64,000 nt of DNA, taken from NCBI GenBank assembly GCA_026874595.1, contig CM049321.1, positions 4,643,479-4,707,478 of the forward strand. The letters run 5' to 3'. A program made the position numbers and the translations under genes. The notes beneath the pieces were generated by a model. The model saw nothing but the letters and a program-made list of their open reading frames with translations, was not told the origin of the DNA and made no database searches. The stretch comes from Sipunculus nudus (Eukaryota; Annelida; Sipuncula; Golfingiida; Sipunculidae). This document shows, piece after piece, positions 43,851 to 54,936 of this stretch. How positions within the stretch are numbered: position 1 is the first letter of the stretch; the number at the start of each line of letters is the position of its first letter.

Positions 43851-44457
43851 TAGATGATCTCTTTTAAGACCTTAAATATGACAAATAAAGGATTTCTTGA
43901 CAACACTCATTCTCGTGAGTTCCAGTTCAAAGTAATTCACAACTTTATAGGTGTAAATAAAAAACTGTATTCATGGAAATTGATAGAGACCAGATTATGT
44001 TCATATTGTTTCACCGAACCAGAAACTGTTAATCATCTATTTTGTAGTTGTCATAATGCGAAAACTTGTATTTTCAGATCATTGAATGGTCAAAAACGTT
44101 TAATGTAACGATGCCGGATATCTCAGAGTTAGTTATTGTATATAGATATATCGATGAAAGTGACAACCGCTGTCTCATTAGTACCTTTATTAATATATAC
44201 AAGCAATATATTTATATGAACAGGGACGCAAGTAAATTGAGCTTGAAAGCGTATTAGTCTAAAAGTAGATTATGTTAAAAATATTGAACATAGAGTATAG
44301 CAAAAAAGAAGGACAGATTACAGCTTCGTTATTTGAAATGGAAACCAACTGAGAAAGTTGATGACAATCGATTGTGAAAATGAAAATGCTATGTAATAAT
44401 ACTATATTTGTTATTCTTGGTATATTTTTGTGGAAATAAAGATATTTAAAAAAAATG
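43851..44457 (+). mobile_element. LINE 3' fragment with reverse-transcriptase zinc-binding domain
   Basis: Encodes REFQFKVIHNFIGVNKKLYS then WKLIETRLCSYCFTEPETVN and HLFCSC. The C-x2-C-x8-H-x4-C pattern is the zf-RVT knuckle found at the end of L1/Tx1-type ORF2. One frame change near 44065 leads into KTFNVTMPDISELVIVYRYI..FINIYKQYIYMNR. It ends in GAAATAAAGATATTTAAAAAAAAT, a normal 3' terminus. Truncated at the 5' side, so dead. Confidence 0.85.
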
Positions 44458-44744
44458 CTCAGAATATGTGCAGGTTGTCTGTTTTCGCAACTTAAATATT
44501 TTCTCTCTGTAAGTTTTCAGTAGTGCATCAAAGGTGTAGGATCAAAATCTTAAATTTCAATAGCAGTATTTACCTGCACATGTAAAACACTCATCACTTG
44601 TTTAAGTGATAATAACCTTGAAACTTGTGTTACATAAAGCACATATACATGTATATATAATTTTTATGTATACCTAATATTTGAATTAATGTACAGTCGG
44701 TCCCATTTTGTTTTATTTCGTATTTGTCAACAGATTATATTCAC

Positions 44745-44790
44745 ATGGTCGCCGCCACGATTCAAGGTTGCACTTTACGTTAAACCTCTG
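44745..44790 (-). repeat. Inverted copy of the GTGCAACCTTGAATCGTGGYGG repeat
   Basis: The minus strand reads AAGTGCAACCTTGAATCGTGGCGGCGACCATG, matching 26850-26870 and 27868-27895. It shows a third dispersed copy of this repeat start. Confidence 0.6.
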
Positions 44791-45283
44791 CATGAAAACC
44801 ATTCTACCGGTAAAACTTTTGATTTCTCTATTTTTAAACAAGGATTGAACTTTGTATTTTGTACATAAACAAAATAGGTTATTAGCCAGACCCCAAAAAT
44901 GACTTAAATGGTAATCGAACCGATTTTCTTGGCTCGACTGGGTTTTCAAAATGTCGGCTGTCTTAAACTGACCTGAAAGCCTATTCATTTGACTATGCAA
45001 CAAAGTAGCTCTTTTATTTAAACAATTTAGCTATATTATGTGTGACATTTTGTATCAGTTTTACATTTAACTGGTTTGTGATTTGAAATCGAGTACATGT
45101 ATGTTCAATCCTGGTGGTTTCTTAAGCCAACACATTCAATCATACTTCAAGAAACAAATAAAAAAAAAATAAAAAAAAAAATATTTGTAAAAACAAATAA
45201 CAGAATCTGCATGAACATTTATTCACGGGCACTTTTAATAGTAACAGATTTATCTTTTTATATTAATTTTTTCTCAAGCCAAA

Positions 45284-45440
45284 CTGAGCTGCACAATATC
45301 GACTCACTTCGACTTCACGAAATATCGGCGGCGCCTCTTTATATAAACTCGGCTCGGCTCTGCTTGATCTCACTTTGGCTAGCAGTGGCGCCGGACTCTA
45401 GGTATACTGTAACGCCTCTGTCAGGTAAAAAATTCATTTA
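45284..45440 (-). promoter_or_regulatory. GC-rich patch with TATA box, possible solo LTR or promoter
   Basis: An abrupt GC-rich island in AT-rich DNA. On the minus strand GTTTATATAAAGAGGCGCC looks like a TATA core promoter. GCCTCTGTCAGGTA at its right edge recurs as GCCTCTATCAGGTA near 46088. No transcript body was recognised. Confidence 0.25.
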
Positions 45441-46118
45441 TCACAACCCGGGCTCTAAGTAGCAAAAAGTTTCAGGTTTCTGTTGCGTTGCCGGCCCACC
45501 AAAGGGCTGACTGCGTATATAGCACGATACGATTGATTTGTTATTCTTAGAAAAGAACTGAATAAAATATTTCCTATGGTTTTAACATACCAATGTTAGA
45601 TTATGTAGTATGCCGAACAAAAACATTCTGGAAAGCATGAAATAACTGATTTTTTTTTGTCCAGAGTAGATTGAAGCTTTAAAAGCCAGGCAAACATCTT
45701 GCATACGGTTTCAGTCCAGTATAATGCTTTAGGCCTGTGTACTATTATGTTCATATTTTCACTTCCTTGGTGCAAAATAGTGCTGAGGATATAGAAGAGT
45801 AATGTTTTTTCGTGGTCAAATATACAATACACATATGGATGTACTGAAAATTAATCAGTTGATATATGTTAAATCTCACAGTTGTGTATGGAGTGTTATA
45901 ATAAAAGTTAACTGCATGGGCAATTAATCTATGGACACCACATTGAGTCAGTCACAAAAAAAAGCAATTGAAGAGTCCATTTGTATGGGTTAGGCTCCAG
46001 GTAATGTCAAGCCAACCTACGTTTAGGGTCAAAGGTCTATTGAGCCGATGATTGGACGAGATCTCGCATGAGGAGAATGATGTCACGCCTCTATCAGGTA
46101 CGCTCAAGTCTTTTGACT

Positions 46119-46557
46119 AGTACCCCGCTCTATTATGGCACCGCTGCTCTAATTCGGAACTCCCCGGCCGAATGCTCGGGTAAGCTGCCAAAAGCTGGTT
46201 GTACATTTCATTTGACATAAATGATTAGATAAATAAATAAAAATGATAAATCAATGCCACCTACTGTGGAATAGCAAACTTTTACAGTTTTTCCTATTAC
46301 CGGGCCTATATTTGCAACCATCATTCAATTTTTGTGCATCAACTCCCTCTTAAGTATTTTAAAAATAGAAGTGACAAAATAAAGATATCTTACGTACAAA
46401 AACCCTTAACGAGTAATCAGCTTAAACCACGTGAGAGTCCATATGACAATCGGCATGAGCGTGCATATTGGAGTTGGAAACAGTCTACCGGAAGACCAAG
46501 AGTTTCAACTGGGAGCACTTGAGATGGCGTTGTTCGCCCGTCTCTAATAGAGCGGGG
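46119..46557. mobile_element. Candidate TIR element (GTACCCCGCTCTATTA ends)
   Basis: A 16-bp GTACCCCGCTCTATTA near 46120 is found in exact inverse (TAATAGAGCGGGGTAC) near 46546. The roughly 440-bp interior codes for nothing recognised. No clear target duplication, so it may be a MITE or a decayed palindrome. Confidence 0.5.
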
Positions 46558-46569
46558 TACCAGTCTATA

Positions 46570-47285
46570 TGTTAATGGTAGCCTCGAAGCCGCTGAAGTT
46601 AAGTCACAACTTTGCTCGAACAATTGCAGGGTCCTTTCATTGCTTCAATAGATCTTGACTCCTGTACGTGCTGAGGTTGATCATTTCGGTTAAGTCAAAA
46701 CACATTTGACCGAAGGCCCAAGAAATGAATGATGAAAGATTATTTCGAATTTGCTTGCAGGCACACATGCAAGAATGCTAAAACGCGCATGCGGACGACC
46801 GATGTATCATTAAAGTGTACATGTAGGCCCCCTACATAAATCTAAATCCAACTTGAATCGTGCAAATTATCAATTAAACCCTGATAGACCAGGCCATGAT
46901 AAATGTGACAATACAGCTACAACTTAAATGGTTTTACTGAAAAATAATTTGTTTATTTTAAAGTTCATGTATTTTGTTTCATATATTTATCGTGAAGAGT
47001 AGGAAAATTATCAAAGTGGCAAATTAACAAAAGTGTGATGATAACATTTGTAAAAGAAAACATGAAAGAAAATTCACACACATTATGTTATGAAATAATG
47101 TTATTAAATAAACTGAATAAAGATTCAATGAAAAAAAGATATAGCTAACAGAATAAAGACGAAAGTTAAATTAAATATTTATTTTAAAGCCTATCCATCA
47201 ATTTGATTACATGTACTTTTCATTTGATAATTCTGGACTGTATTATTTGAATTAAAGTATTTTGAGTAATGGTATTGATGGCAAA
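46570..47285. other. No recognised feature
   Basis: AT-rich flank without genes or identifiable repeats. Confidence 0.5.
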
Positions 47286-47291
47286 TTTTTA

Positions 47292-47361
<70 letters not shown>
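47292..47361. repeat. TA microsatellite (about 35 units)
   Basis: Pure TA array about 70 bp long. Confidence 0.95.
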
Positions 47362-47363
<2 letters not shown>

Positions 47364-47544
47364 TCAACTGTGAATAATGATTACAAAATAAGAAATTATT
47401 AAATGGTACTTTAAGAACTGCAATGTGTACGGGCGTCAATACACTGGGGGAATGAGTTGGGGGGGGGGGTATATATATATACCGTCCACATTTTAGCAGA
47501 GGGGGAAATATTCACTGTTATCGACCCCCCTGATATGAGAGTAT

Positions 47545-48204
47545 TGTAACACCCGGGGGGTGTAGCACGTGAGTTCGGGTTAGTTTACGTCCTAAAGGCT
47601 CGGGTTGATGTATCTGCACTTGACACTCTAAGTCGCATGCATTCAAAAATGAAATAAGGCAGCAGTGTACATAAATAGGGTTTTAATACAACTCAGCGAT
47701 AACTTTCAGATGGCAGAAGTAGATGGTGAGGCGCTTTCTCACTCCGTTGCAGGCGAAGCCGGGGGCGTGGTGTCGCTCTGCTACGCACAATATCCTAAAC
47801 AGTAATCCCCGTAAACGAAGGTTGGTAGAGTTATTCAATTATATAAACGCCTATGAAGTATAGGTAATCCAAAAGTAAATGGGAATATTCCAGTATAGAA
47901 TCCCAATGGCGAGTTAATGAATCACTGCTAAGGCTGACACGAGAGCTGACCACCCTGTGAACAGACCGAGCAACACTCCACACTCTTCCTTCACACGCTC
48001 TGCGCGCGCCCTATTTATAGGCTAAAGGGGGACGGTGGCCGTCCGAGCGGTATCAGCATGGTCAGCTCTGCACGGGCGGTTGTCGCCCAGCGCTACATCG
48101 CTGTTACAAGCCAGCGGACAAACCCCGCTTACGTAAGTTAAATACACAGCTAACCCGGGCACCTGCAGTGTGACTGACCCCTACGGAACCATGCATTCAC
48201 TACA
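47545..48204 (-). repeat. 3' LTR of the retrotransposon
   Basis: On the minus strand starts TGTAGTGAATGCATGG and ends GGGTGTTACA. Contains a TATA box (CTATAAATAG at 48020-48011) followed by GGGCGCGCGCAGAG. Pairs with 51142-51803 with small substitutions and two or three single-base indels. Confidence 0.93.
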
Positions 48205-48219
48205 TTTCCCTCCCCCTTA
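48205..48219 (-). promoter_or_regulatory. Polypurine tract
   Basis: The minus strand reads TTAAGGGGGAGGGAAA directly before the 3' LTR. This is the plus-strand DNA primer site expected at this position in an LTR retrotransposon. Confidence 0.85.
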
Positions 48220-48524
48220 AAAGATTGTAGCGTAGCGAAAATCTCCACCACCCCGTCGGCTGCGCCTGAAATGACAAAACACAAAATAATCATTAATGCA
48301 AAATATAAAAAAAACCAAATAATATGTTAACCTTTAAAAGAAAGATACAAGTCTTCGTATTAACCAGAAATGTTCTTACTGTCTATATAGTGATATGTAC
48401 TATATTGAGTCATTTTGCTCTCTCCATGTGAGTTCTGGAAATCACAGTCCAAGAGTTCATCACACTTCATTGCTGAATAACACGGCTGTCATTTTTTAGC
48501 ACGTTACACCATAAAAGGATTTTG

Positions 48525-48695
48525 TAATATCCAAGCGTATATCCAAAAGGTAAATCCATACAGCGTAAATCCAACGCGTAAAAAGGCACAGTAATCCAAA
48601 TGGTAAATCCAGGCAGCGTATATCCAAAAGGTAAAAAGCCACAGTAATCCAACAGGTAAATCCATGTGGCGTAAATCTAAAGGGTAATTCATACA
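48525..48695. repeat. About 53-bp tandem repeat (GTAATCCAA / GTAAATCC motif)
   Basis: About three imperfect units of CACAGTAATCCAA.AGGTAAATCCA..CAGCGTAWATCCAA.AGGTAAAAAG inside the retrotransposon, in the region between integrase and 3' LTR. CACAGTAATCC recurs 53 bp apart (48587 and 48640). The frames through it read as repeated Trp/Phe-rich peptides (FRFTPHGFTCW-like), likely without function. Confidence 0.85.
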
Positions 48696-49052
48696 GTAGC
48701 TTTGTCACAAGGCTCTTCTTACTCATGGTTAACATCTGATAGGACCTCGCGTTCAGAGTCTTTTATACAACTGTTCAAGACATTGACCAAGTCGTCGAAT
48801 TGTTTTTGTTTCCGTAGCAGTCATTTTATCTCCTCATTTGTAATTTCTCTAGCCTATCCCAGGCTCGTTCCTTTAGTATGAGCCATGCGTCAAGTTCTTC
48901 CTTGGCGTCTGCTTCTTTCATTAGCTCCTCCAGTGCCGTCTGTTCAGTAGGGAGAGGGTACGGTAATTGGAACCTTTCTTTGGCTTTCTCCGATGGATGC
49001 TCTCTCCAGGGGAAGGAGGCGGCGTTCTCAGTTGTAGGCGTCAGGAAGGCCT

Positions 49053-49167
49053 CTACGCTGGTGTGTTTCTCTGGTTTTGTTGATTTCTTTGATACAAGGG
49101 AGTAGGTAACTTACCTACTCCCTTTTATCAAAGAAATCAACAAAACCAGAGAAACACACCAGCGTAG
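49053..49167. repeat. Near-perfect 57-bp palindrome
   Basis: Left arm 49053-49109 (CTACGCTGGTGTG...GTAGGTAA) and right arm 49111-49167 are reverse complements with one mismatch and a 1-bp centre. Lies within the degenerate retrotransposon interior. Confidence 0.95.
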
Positions 49168-49479
49168 AACAGGTGTTGATCCTGAGCTTATCTCTCTAAC
49201 TAAGTGCTAACATTGTTGGCTGAGTTGATGTAATCTGATGGTTCTTCGGTGTTGCCTTCCTCATGTAGTTCCATTTACCGCTGAACAGATTCAAATGCCT
49301 TGATTGGAGTGCAGTTGCAGTGGTTCTCCAAATGATAAATGAACTGTGTCTACCGCTTGCGCTTTGCGATCCTTGAGTGCATATATACTTCGATCCACTT
49401 GCTGAAGTAGTCTGCCAGGACTACAATATCGCGGTCACTAACCTTCTTTATCGGGAGTCTATCTAGACTATCTATGGCC

Positions 49480-50048
49480 AACCTTCAAGAGATGCCCCAA
49501 CTGGCTTTTGCTGCAACTTCGCTTTGCTCCGCCTAGATCCAGTTTTCCGGGTAGCACACTCTTTACATTTATGACACCAACGCGCAATTTCTTCGCGTTG
49601 TTCGGCCAGTATCACCTCTCAAATTTTCCTAGAGTGTTCCTGAACCCAAGGTGGCCTCCCAGCTCCGTTCCATGAAGCTTGTGCTTTAGCTACTCCCTCG
49701 GTTGCTTGGCCGCACCTAGTAGCCAAGTGTACTCATGAGGCTTTAGCGGTAGTACTCGCTAGAGTAATTCGTCTCGACACTTGAGGGGTCCCACTGCAGC
49801 CACATCTCAATTCTCACAACTCACTGTTCCACAAGCGGTCGCTGTCGAGAATCCGACAGTCGGTTTGTTACGGTTCGGGTATTCGGATCTTCTTGCTTGA
49901 GGTTGACCAGTTCTTCTTCGGTCCATGGTGTAGTCTTCAATTCTGTCATCCAGGTGGCGCTGGCAGTCTTTCTTGAAATCGGAAGTAAGCTCAACAATAC
50001 AAGTAGGTTCTGGAACTGGCTCTTTGATGGAGCATAGTACGTAATCAT
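49480..50048 (-). pseudogene. Integrase zinc-binding region remnant
   Basis: Minus-strand fragments read WTEEELVNLKQEDPNTRTVT (pre-integrase linker) and, farther on, REEIARWCHKCKECATRKTG with SRRSKAKLQQKPVGASLE. This matches the CxxC end of the integrase HHCC domain plus the start of the catalytic core of Ty3/gypsy elements. Stops and frameshifts interrupt it, and the catalytic DDE core cannot be followed. Confidence 0.75.
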
Positions 50049-50399
50049 GGATTCTACTTCTGTGGTTTCTGGGACTAGAGGCAGATATCAGGATCTGTGC
50101 GGTGATTTAACTTGACGATTTGTTCTTAGAGTTTCAGGATCTCATGTGGTGTAGAGATTTAAATCAGCCCTCTTCTCTGTATACGTTTAACCCCATTTTT
50201 CCATCAAGATTGGGTAGATTACACACTAAACATGGTTGTTCATAAACTGACTCGCCGAGTTGGTCTTAGCTGTGCTGTACTAGTAATATGTAATCGCTGA
50301 CCGTTCGCTGCTTGCAGTTGTACAAGGGTTGTCTTTAATGGATGTCTTATTTAAATGGTAAATCCAATGTAATTATTTTTGTGTGACGATGTATGGAGA

Positions 50400-50966
50400 A
50401 CCTGTGTCTATCTATATATCTATTGTTCTGAGGTGGCCTCTCTGATGACACTCGTAGCATTCGTCGTTTGGGAGGTCCTTCCGTTGTTGTATTCCTGGTC
50501 CCGGTTGTCTTGGTCGCCTTTGGTTGGGCATACTTGCAATGCTGTAGAAGTCTTGCTGACGAGGATCATGCTGCGTCGTTCTCTCGAGGACTGATGACCT
50601 CATAGGTGGCGTTGCTAGCTATAGATGATTCATCGGTGTTGTTTCCGGTTGAGGTGCGGTCGGATTTCTCTCAAGCCAGGTTGATCTCGGTTGAGTGTTA
50701 ATTACTGCTGGATGAAAGGTAGTTCGTCTCTCCGATCGACTTAGGTTGGTCATGCTTGCCATGCTGTAGTGGGCTGGCTGGCGCTCATCCGGCTCTGTCG
50801 CACTATCCGTATATGATGACCTCAAGGGTGGCGCCGGTGTAGGATTCTCAACTGTAACCGCCGCTCTATGCTCCTGTTCATCTACTAATATCAGCCTCGG
50901 TGTACGGAACAGGGACATTGTCATAAGTAACAATATCCACCGTGAACTAGTGTTTTCTGTAGCCAT
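50400..50966 (-). pseudogene. gag remnant with CCHC zinc knuckle
   Basis: Two minus-strand frames (50966-50619 and 50603-50412). The second ends CYECHQRGHLRTID, a retroviral-type C-x2-C-x4-H knuckle whose last Cys is replaced by Asp. The segments YSMASMTN and YSIASMPN suggest an internal tandem duplication of about 240 bp. Not intact. Confidence 0.7.
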
Positions 50967-51116
50967 TCTGTCAATTCATAACCCTAAGATATGTTTATCT
51001 AATATGTATAACTGTTAAGTTATTCTCAATAAATTAATTTGTTGGCGACAAGAACCAATAAAACTGCTGCTTAATTACTTATCAATTTGGAATCGATAAT
51101 TAATGAATATACCCGA

Positions 51117-51134
51117 GCCCCGCGTTGGACGCCA
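51117..51134 (-). promoter_or_regulatory. Primer binding site (tRNA-Lys-like)
   Basis: The minus strand reads TGGCGTCCAACGCGGGGC, seven bases inside the 5' LTR. It differs from the complement of animal tRNA-Lys(CUU) 3' end (TGGCGCCCAACGTGGGGC) at two positions. Confidence 0.8.
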
Positions 51135-51141
51135 AAATATC

Positions 51142-51803
51142 TGTAACACCCAGGGGGGTGTAGCACGTGAGTTCGGGTTTGTTTACGTCCTAACGGCTCG
51201 GATTGATGTATCTGCACTTGACACTCTAAGTCGCATACATTCACAAATGAAATAAGGCAGCAGTGTAGATAAATAGGGCTTTAATACAACTCAGCGATAA
51301 CTTTCAGATGGCAGAAGTAGATGGTGAGGCGCTTTCTCACTCCGTTGCAGGCGAAGCCGGGGGCGTGGTGTCGCTCTACGACGCACAATATCCTAAACAG
51401 TAATCCCTGTAAACGAAGGTTGGTAGAGTTATTCAATTATATAAACGCCTATGCAGTATAGGTAATCCAAAAGTGAATGGGAATATTCCAGTATAGAATC
51501 CCAAATGGCGAGTTAATGAATCACTGCTAAGGCTGACACGAGAGCTGACCACCCTGTGAACAGACCGAGCAACACTCCACACTCTTCCTTCACACGCTCT
51601 GCGCGCGCCCTATTTATAGGCTAAAGGGGGACGGTGGCCGTCCGAGCGGTATCAGCATGGTCAGCTCTGCACGGGCGGTTGTCGCTCAGCGCTACATCGC
51701 TGTTACAAGTGAGCGGACAAACCCCGCTTACGTAAGTTAGATACACAGCTAACCCGGGCACCTGCAGGGTGACTGACCCCTACGGAACCATGCATTCACT
51801 ACA
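51142..51803 (-). repeat. 5' LTR of the retrotransposon
   Basis: 662 bp, TG..CA ends on the minus strand, with the same TATA box at 51619-51610. GTAT follows at 51804-51807 as target duplication. Differs from the 3' LTR by roughly sixteen to twenty changes (counted by eye). Confidence 0.93.
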
Positions 51804-51935
51804 GTATATTATATGTATATTGGAGATAGATATAGATAAACAATTAAAAGTATAGACTTTAGTTACATTACTTAGTTCCATCACTGAGTTTAATATGAAC
51901 TATTATACATGTTTCTAAACGTGATTTACAATTAT

Positions 51936-51937
<2 letters not shown>

Positions 51938-51975
<38 letters not shown>
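51938..51975. repeat. TA microsatellite
   Basis: About 19 TA units. Confidence 0.95.
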
Positions 51976-51977
<2 letters not shown>

Positions 51978-51979
51978 CA

Positions 51980-53390
51980 TGTTGTAAACTTATATGTTAC
52001 TTCACTAAACTTCGTACATCTCCCATTCGCACTCCCGTTCAAGCAAGTTTGTGGCACTTGTTGCACACAGCCACAACAGATGAATCCGGCAACTTAGGTA
52101 ACCATTTTTATTCTTCAGTAGCATCCAATAGATAAAATAAAAATGTCAATAATGTCCTCAGTGCAGAGTGGCTAAAACAATCTGTCTCGCACATTATGAT
52201 TATCATACCCTAATGAGATTAACAGATCGATTAATTAGGACCTGACCTGTAAAAATGAGGGACTCACTGTCCATGACTAGGAGATAATGCAATCAGTACC
52301 CAGGCATGCATCGTGGAACATAGGCTTGTTATACATGTGTGACATGTCACAAGGTAACGCAAAGGTTTGAATGTATACGAAACTTGAAGATTAAATTAAT
52401 AAAATCAGTAAAGTTATAATAATAATTAAAATATATATATTATTGAGAACAGCTGCAAATGAGAGAGAAGCCCATTGAACTCATTAAGTGATGTGTCACA
52501 CAGAAAATAAAGGGTATATATACATATATGTGTGTGGGTGTGTGTTTAAAAAAAAAATTAGTCATCATGCAAGCAAGTCCACCGGGCGCCGGCCTCCCCT
52601 CGGCACATACACCATTGAAGACAAATTGACGCCACTATGTACATGTATATGTGTACATTATGGTCTCTGTCAATTCAAGATTTACGTTCATTTAAATAAA
52701 ATACTAGTAATATATATTTATATAGCACCAAGATTTCCAATACTCAGACTCACAGCAATAAGATACGCACACACAAAGTTAGCACAATCTCGCGTAACCT
52801 TATCCCATTACCTCACCCCAAACCATTTCTCTTACTCTCGTTCTCCAGTTAATGTTTCTTTAATTAAATGGAGGAAAAATCATATGCATATTAATGACCA
52901 GAGGCTTTCCGAAAGAGATAAATTTTTAAGTTGGGTTTTAATTTGTAAGGGTTTATAATTCAGTTTCAAAGCCAACAGGGAAATCAGTGTCAGCTTGCAT
53001 GCACGCGTTTTAGTAACAACCCTCAAGTAAGCGCACTCCAGAAAGGGGATGGGACAAAGGCCAATATGAAGGTCCACCATTAGTTTCTATATAAAAATAT
53101 AATTTAACATTTTGTACAGAATATCACTTTGGTACAGATATGTTTAAAATAGATGCGCAGTTTTGTACAAATTACTTATATGTAAATTAGATTATTTGCA
53201 TATATTTACTGTTTTGCCAGTTGGGAAATATCGCTATTTGGTAGGGCTTTGTATTAGTATTCTATTAAAAATCATCACACTGGCAGATGAATAATACTCC
53301 GTAAAATAATATAACTTGTTTTAGGGCAAATGTTTTCATTGAACTTCATTTCTTGACAATATTCACAAAATTAAAGAGGTTTCCCAGCAC
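51980..53390. other. Upstream flank of DNAJB11, no gene
   Basis: AT-rich. A GCGCCGGC patch occurs near 52585. The long open frame at 52488-52958 has no domain and no codon bias I can support. Confidence 0.45.
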
Positions 53391-53520
53391 ATCCCACAAT
53401 GCATCTTAACTGTCGTGGCAGCACACAATCACAGTGCTCGGGCCAGTTCACACCAACGTCTACTATATGACTTTATTTTCAGCAATAAAACACTCCGAGC
53501 GTTTGAATCACACAACAAGC
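53370..53520 (+). promoter_or_regulatory. Probable DNAJB11 promoter and 5' UTR
   Basis: Immediately upstream of the start codon. TTTCCCAGCACATCCCACAATGCATC (about 53380-53405) resembles the ZNF143/SBS core-promoter motif family (CCCACAATGCA). CGTGG at 53414-53418 is only a half of an ER-stress element. No TATA box. All are motif-level inferences. Confidence 0.35.
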
Positions 53521-53591
53521 ATGGCGTCGCCGGTCGCATGGACGCTTCTGTGGGCGAATGTTTTCTTTCTGATATTGACAATTGTGGCCGG
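53521..53591 (+). CDS. DNAJB11: DNAJB11 exon 1 (signal peptide)
   Basis: ATG in good context (AAGCATGG). Encodes [20 protein letters not shown] then IVAG and ends at donor GTAAGG in phase 2. A single hydrophobic run is consistent with co-translational ER entry. Confidence 0.92.
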
Positions 53592-54881
53592 GTAAGGATA
53601 ATCAACACTATCAGTTAACTTAAATTCATAATGCTAACTAAAATAAAAAAAAATCAGTTGTTAAATTCAACGTGCCAGAGAATCCTTCATCAGCTGTAAA
53701 TTCAGTACATTTGTTAGAGATTGTCGACTGCAGTGCAGAGCTCAGGGCAGTCGAACTGTTCATGGCCTATGTGGAAGGGGGAGGGGGGTCTCATTTGGGC
53801 AGAACTATAGAAACCGGGCTTCAGCCTACCGCCGGTAAAACGGGTGTCGCATAATAAATTGTTTCCTGGAAAAGGCCGATACATATCATTTTCCTCAGAA
53901 TTCCCGTATTTAATATTGCTCATAGCTGGAGTTTATTATATTAGAGGAGGAGGGGTCCGGGGAACCTTGGTTCCCCGTCTGAACAGGGGTGTGGGGGCGG
54001 AGCCCCCACCTAAAGCTTAACTGTTAAAATAGTAAATGGTTTCCCATTTTCGCGATAGATGCCTCTTCAATCGCAGATATAAATGAACAAAACTTGCTCC
54101 TGCTGGTATCTCGTCTTCACGGCTCACTTAGTAGCGTGTAGGGCTCCTAGTCCAGAGATCGTAGGTTCGATTCCTGATTCAGGTGACTTCTGATGCTTAG
54201 TAGTTATGTTAGAAGAGTTGAGTGTAGGGCCATCTACAGGGAAAAGTAGGAGTTAAAATAGGGAATGAGAGGTGACAATTTTATTTATATGTTCCTCAAT
54301 ACAAGCGAAGCCCGCGTTCTATAGTGGCTCCTCTAACATGATACTCCTACAACATTATTGGCCATAGATTTTACATATCATTTCATATATATATGTACCG
54401 GTATGGCAAAATTAAAAGGGGCGAATCTGTCATTTTGTATTTTTTTTCCATTTGATTTTCATTAATTTATGTTTATTTGATGATAATTTGTTTATTTAGT
54501 AATATAATATAACTAAAAACCTTAAATCTTACAGTAAATTACAACAATGGATAGTATTTTATTTCAGGAATCAGATAATGGGTTACTTATTAAATTCTGA
54601 TTATTCATTGTGAAGATTTAACATATTTCATATATCTGGAGCTGGGCCTGATTTGGTCCAGTATTCTAGGAAAAACTGTGACCTGCACCAGCATAGGTGT
54701 GCCACGCTCCCTATTATGTAACACCCAGCAGACTCTCCTGTGACAGCCCTAATTAGCATCGCCAAGTGAATGGTAGATTATGATCCACAAAGAAGCATAT
54801 TACTTTCACAAATAAATCATTATTTTATATTATACACTAGAATATCTTGTGATACTTGATATGATATTTTTTTTCTAAAAT

Positions 54882-54936
<55 letters not shown>

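Larger units (their letters stand above)
47545..51803 (-). mobile_element. Ty3/gypsy-type LTR retrotransposon, internally deleted, minus strand
   Basis: Two TG..CA long terminal repeats of 660 and 662 bp flank about 2.9 kb. GTAT is duplicated outside (47541-47544, 51804-51807). A tRNA-primer site and a purine tract give the minus orientation. Remnants of gag with a CCHC knuckle and of an integrase zinc-binding region remain, but no reverse transcriptase or RNase H was seen and all frames are broken. The element is therefore non-autonomous. The LTRs look about 97% alike by eye, pointing to a fairly recent insertion. Confidence 0.9.

Noticed and set aside
53414-53440. ER stress response element upstream of DNAJB11
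   Set aside because: CGTGG is present but the partner CCAAT at 9-bp spacing is not (ATCAC instead of ATTGG), so only a half-site can be claimed.
54119-54186. Functional tRNA-Arg(CCT) gene
   Set aside because: B box and anticodon-like loop are present, but the anticodon and T stems have mismatches and no good acceptor stem forms. Treated as a SINE-like relic.
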